In this document: piece by piece, positions 61,252-64,000 of the stretch
How the letters are laid out: every line of letters starts with the position of its first letter
Position numbering within the stretch: position 1 is the stretch's first letter
NCBI RefSeq assembly: GCF_003584125.1
Contig: NZ_QXFL01000008.1
Span: 62,001 to 126,000 of the forward strand
DNA: 64,000 bases
Origin: Aurantiacibacter zhengii
GTDB taxonomy: Bacteria; Pseudomonadota; Alphaproteobacteria; Sphingomonadales; Sphingomonadaceae
Reading direction: 5' to 3'
The notes under the pieces: model-generated
What the model was told of the DNA's origin: nothing
The model's input: the letters and a program-made list of their open reading frames with translations, nothing else
Databases searched by the model: none
Program-made: the position numbers and the translations under genes

Positions 61252-61570
61252 AAGTGACCAGAATTCCCGTGAACCAATCCGACGTATGAATCGTCTGACC
61301 GGCTTGGTTTCGGGCGCCGGTAGTTTAGCTGCCATATCGTGGCGAGTTCTGGGCCGCTTCGAGACAGTCTGGTTTCGGGAGCTTTCCTAAGAAAACGGAC
61401 AATCCGGTCGCGATTCAAATCGCGGCGCCGTGTCCCATCCACATCGCATTCAAAGACAAGCCCACCAGCTAGCGACATAACTCACGTTCCCTGCCATTTC
61501 GAAGACAATGCCTGTCGCAATGAGGTGCAAGCGATCGCTGCCTTACTGATTTTTATCGGAATGGTTGCGC
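61252..61570. other. Stretch without recognised gene
   Basis: About 320 bp between the small acidic gene and the DUF1259 gene. Short open frames exist, the longest starting at ATG 61288 with 34 codons, but none has a convincing ribosome binding site or a recognisable product. No tRNA, hairpin with T-run or repeat was seen. It continues the lower-GC stretch that follows tRNA-Gly. Confidence 0.45.
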
Positions 61571-62488
61571 CTATCCGGTTTCGGCCTGTGCGTTACGGGC
61601 AGCAGCAATCGCCGCTGCAAGCTCTTTTGCTGGACCCACTCCCCAGTAGTGGAGGAAGTAAAACATCGGTTCACCGCCGATCATGTGGTTATGCAATGCT
61701 ACGATATGGATATCCCGCTCGCGCAGTGCGCGGAGCACGGGCTGGACTTCGTCCTCGGTCATGATGAAGTCACCATCCACGGCGGCAAGGTCGTTGGTGC
61801 CCGAGAACGCCGCCCAGGTCGTAAGCCCCATCGAACCACCGATCTCAACGCCGTGCATGCGGCCTTGGCGAGCGAAGGTGTATTTCACGACACCATCGGC
61901 GATGCTTGGCTCGGTGCCCAAGATTTCGCTCAGCGCCAGGGCTTCGATCGTGCCGTTTGCATCCGGCGTCATGCCACCGAAACTGCGCTGCGGCGTCGGC
62001 GAGGCGGCGCGCACTTCCTTGATGGCATCCCAGACGGCTTTTACACCCGCTGCCATCTTGGCGGTTTCCCCATGCCCGCCGATATGCATAAAATAGACCG
62101 GCGGATCGTCGAATATGAAATGATTGTGCAGCGCGGTGACGGTCAACCCGTTGGCGAGGGCAGCGTCCATCGCGGCTGTTATCTCATCCTCGAATACGAC
62201 CGTGTCGCCCATGACCATCACTCCGCCATCGACGGGTTTGAAGGCAGCCCATGAGCCGAGACCTGCCGGGGGATCGAGGCGCATGCCGTCGACCATCACC
62301 GGCACGTCGGCGCGCGTCCAACCGATGCGTGCGACCCCATCGTCGGTCATGGTGACCTCCGAGTGCGATGCCTCGAAAATCAGTGCCTCGAGATTGCCGA
62401 GATTATCCTGCGCGTGAAGAGCCGCCGACATCGCTGATAGCGATAGAGCCAAGCCGCCGACGAACAATGTTCTGCGTAATTGCTTCAT
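61571..62488 (-). CDS. DUF1259 family exported protein, internally duplicated
   Basis: The 305-residue protein has a signal peptide ending LHAQ. Two DUF1259 repeats follow. The first contains LGSWAAFKPVDGGVMVMGDTVVFEDEI and VTALHNHFIFDDPPVYFMHIGGHG; the second contains LTTWAAFSGTNDLAAVDGDFIMTEDEV and IVALHNHMIGGEPMFYFLHYWGVG. The His/Asn/Glu pattern in each repeat could bind a metal. The family has no established function. It follows chrA after 23 bp, so it may contribute to chromate or metal handling. Confidence 0.88.
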   Translation of the reverse strand: MKQLRRTLFVGGLALSLSAMSAALHAQDNLGNLEALIFEASHSEVTMTDDGVARIGWTRADVPVMVDGMRLDPPAGLGSWAAFKPVDGGVMVMGDTVVFEDEITAAMDAALANGLTVTALHNHFIFDDPPVYFMHIGGHGETAKMAAGVKAVWDAIKEVRAASPTPQRSFGGMTPDANGTIEALALSEILGTEPSIADGVVKYTFARQGRMHGVEIGGSMGLTTWAAFSGTNDLAAVDGDFIMTEDEVQPVLRALRERDIHIVALHNHMIGGEPMFYFLHYWGVGPAKELAAAIAAARNAQAETG

Positions 62489-62511
62489 CTTAGTTCTCCT
62501 TGGATGTGATT

Positions 62512-63906
62512 TCAGGTGCCAGCCATCATTGCGAGGTAATACAGCGACCCAATGAGTGCGCTCACGAAGAGAACGAGCAACATCCCGATCTTGAAGCGCA
62601 GCATGGCGATCAGGGCCGCAGCGGCAATGACGACGGAGGCGACGTCGATCGTGGCGAAGTCCGGCACGAGCAGGCGTGCGCCGTAACCTCGAACCTCGTC
62701 AAGCCGTGCGAAGGCAACGTGCAGCGCAAACCAGATGGCAAGGTTTAGGATCACACCGACGACTGCTGCCGTCACCGCCGAAAGCGCCGCTGTCAGAAGC
62801 TTCACGCCGCGCAGTTTTTCGATAAATGGCGCACCAAGGAAAATCCATAGGAAGCACGGCACGAACGTGACCCACGTGACGATGACCGAAGCCGCGATGC
62901 CCGAAGCCACCGGGCCTAACATGTCTGCTTCGCGATATCCCCCCATGAACCCCACGAATTGGACGACCTGGATCAGTGGACCCGGCGTGGTCTCCGCCAT
63001 GCCCAACCCATCGAGCATTTCACCGGGGGCAAGCCAGCCATGCGTCTGCACGGCTTCCTGCGCCATATAGGCCAGCACGGCATACGCGCCCCCGAATGTC
63101 ACGACCGCGAGCTTGGAGAAGAAAACCGCCAGTTCCGTGAACACGTGATTTGGGCCAACAAGAAGGATCAGCGCAATTATGGGAGCTGCCCAGATGCTGC
63201 CCCAGATCAAGGCCGTGCGGACTGCTCCGCGCCATGTAGGCTGCGCTTTCGCCATACCGCCTGTATGAAGCACGGCTTCCGGCTCGCTCTCCCCGTCCTC
63301 GGTCGTTTCACGGGCGCGAATGACCAGAAACCGTGCAGGATCGAAATGCCCTCCAAGAAAACCGACCAACGCGGCGGCCGCGATAATCAGCGGGAAAGGT
63401 GCATCGAATGCGAATATCGCCACGAAGGCTGCGGCGGCAATCAGATACATGGGCCAAGTTTTCAATGCCCTTTTCCCGATGCGCAGCAGGGCCTCGATGA
63501 CTATGGCGAGCACCGCCGCCTTAATGCCGAAGAAAATCGCCTGGACGAAGCTGGCCTCCTGAAAACTGGCATAGAGCACGCTAAGCGCCATAATGCTGAG
63601 GAAGCCGGGAAGGACGAACAGGCATCCTGCGACGAGGCCACCGCGAACGCCGTGGAGCAACCAGCCAATATAGGTGGCAAGCTGCATGGCTTCCGGTCCG
63701 GGCAGGAGCATGCAGTAATTGAGCGCATGCAGGAACCGGTTCTCCCCGATCCAGCGCTTTTCATCGACTAGAATGCGGTGCATCACCGCGATCTGGCCCG
63801 CTGGTCCACCAAAGCTCAACACGGCCACGCGCGCCCAGACACGCACCCCTTCGGAAAACGGGATCGGAGTTTGTTCTACGGAACCTGAATTAGCGGGAGA
63901 ATTCAT
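62512..63906 (-). CDS. chrA: Chromate efflux transporter, long-chain CHR family
   Basis: ChrA exports chromate across the inner membrane. The 464-residue protein is of the long two-domain type: the N-terminal domain has LSFGGPAGQIAVMHRILVDEKRWI and MLLPGPEAMQLATYIGW, and the C-terminal domain has VTFGGAYAVLAYMAQEAVQTHGWL and ETTPGPLIQVVQFVGFMGGYR. Eleven or twelve membrane segments are visible. ATG 63906 lies one codon after a TTG and is preferred, with AAGGA upstream. A chrB-type regulator is not visible in the 94 bp that remain. Confidence 0.95.
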   Translation of the reverse strand: MNSPANSGSVEQTPIPFSEGVRVWARVAVLSFGGPAGQIAVMHRILVDEKRWIGENRFLHALNYCMLLPGPEAMQLATYIGWLLHGVRGGLVAGCLFVLPGFLSIMALSVLYASFQEASFVQAIFFGIKAAVLAIVIEALLRIGKRALKTWPMYLIAAAAFVAIFAFDAPFPLIIAAAALVGFLGGHFDPARFLVIRARETTEDGESEPEAVLHTGGMAKAQPTWRGAVRTALIWGSIWAAPIIALILLVGPNHVFTELAVFFSKLAVVTFGGAYAVLAYMAQEAVQTHGWLAPGEMLDGLGMAETTPGPLIQVVQFVGFMGGYREADMLGPVASGIAASVIVTWVTFVPCFLWIFLGAPFIEKLRGVKLLTAALSAVTAAVVGVILNLAIWFALHVAFARLDEVRGYGARLLVPDFATIDVASVVIAAAALIAMLRFKIGMLLVLFVSALIGSLYYLAMMAGT

Positions 63907-64000
63907 CAACGCGTCCTTCGCACACAGCTCATCGAGCCGGACTTGGGCGCATTGCCTTACCGGGCGCCGGAATAAGTGCCCGAAGTCAAACTGCTAGATC
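63907..64000. other. Upstream region of chrA, window edge
   Basis: The last 94 bp carry the ribosome binding site of chrA (AAGGA on the minus strand near 63915-63919). No other gene is identifiable. A minus-strand reading frame continues from chrA to a TAG close to the edge, without a start codon other than the TTG at 63909. Confidence 0.5.

Overview
The window is GC-rich chromosomal DNA, dense in genes on both strands. It looks like an alphaproteobacterium of the Sphingomonadales, probably Erythrobacteraceae. The grounds are gene content and protein style: a class I ribonucleotide reductase with a short alpha subunit, HWE-family signalling, NDUFAF7/MidA and CHCC zinc-finger proteins typical of alphaproteobacteria, and many small lipoproteins of a kind I associate with sphingomonads. 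The genus was not tested by any search. No rRNA, CRISPR array, transposase, integrase or phage structural gene is visible. One tRNA is present (tRNA-Gly GCC, 60449-60523).

Layout. 1-6.8 kb: thiE-like gene and yggS diverging from a 20-bp palindromic gap, then glnD, lgt and a MidA-type methyltransferase. 6.8-10.7 kb: minus-strand operon of an HWE histidine kinase plus a glycine-betaine/OpuB-type ABC importer whose permease and binding protein are fused. 10.7-15 kb: leucine/isovalerate catabolism genes (ivd, mccB) with three co-transcribed accessory genes. 15-23.3 kb: lipoprotein, acyltransferase, DUF1295 enzyme, M50-like protease, AI-2E permease, gyrB, ZIP transporter. 23.3-30.6 kb: guaA, a periplasmic protein with an apparent CTG start, a CHRD lipoprotein and two HhH-GPD DNA glycosylases in one operon. 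30.6-38.6 kb: ABC ATPase, acyltransferase 3, nadB, alpha/beta hydrolase with a decayed partial copy, amidohydrolase, small acidic lipoprotein with an internal duplication.

39-48.2 kb: nrdA and nrdB lie 5.8 kb apart, separated by a TPR-CHAT protein, an arylamine N-acetyltransferase and small proteins. 48.2-50.1 kb is an accessory patch of visibly lower GC: an XRE regulator with an ImmA/IrrE peptidase, a YjzC-like protein, a Cys-rich protein and an HTH-like protein. 50.1-58.4 kb: lipoproteins, a ydcH-nhaA unit with two strong RNA-like hairpins, a nuclease, ppk2, argB, yggT and marC. 58.4-60.5 kb: a structured repeat pair, a Lon-substrate-domain protein, a CnoX-like thioredoxin and tRNA-Gly. 60.5-64 kb: a poorly coding, lower-GC stretch after the tRNA, then a chrA chromate transporter followed by a DUF1259 gene.

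The most unusual signals are non-coding. First, a dispersed roughly 85-bp repeat has three copies here, and its hairpins keep pairing through compensatory changes. Second, two related hairpin elements flank ydcH in front of nhaA. Third, a perfectly symmetric promoter-like palindrome appears to drive two divergent leaderless mRNAs. Fourth, a terminator-like hairpin embeds the ribosome binding site of an acyltransferase. Fifth, a 26-codon ORF is followed by two hairpins and looks like a small RNA. No obviously new multi-gene system was found; the best candidates are the kinase-transporter operon and the XRE/ImmA patch.
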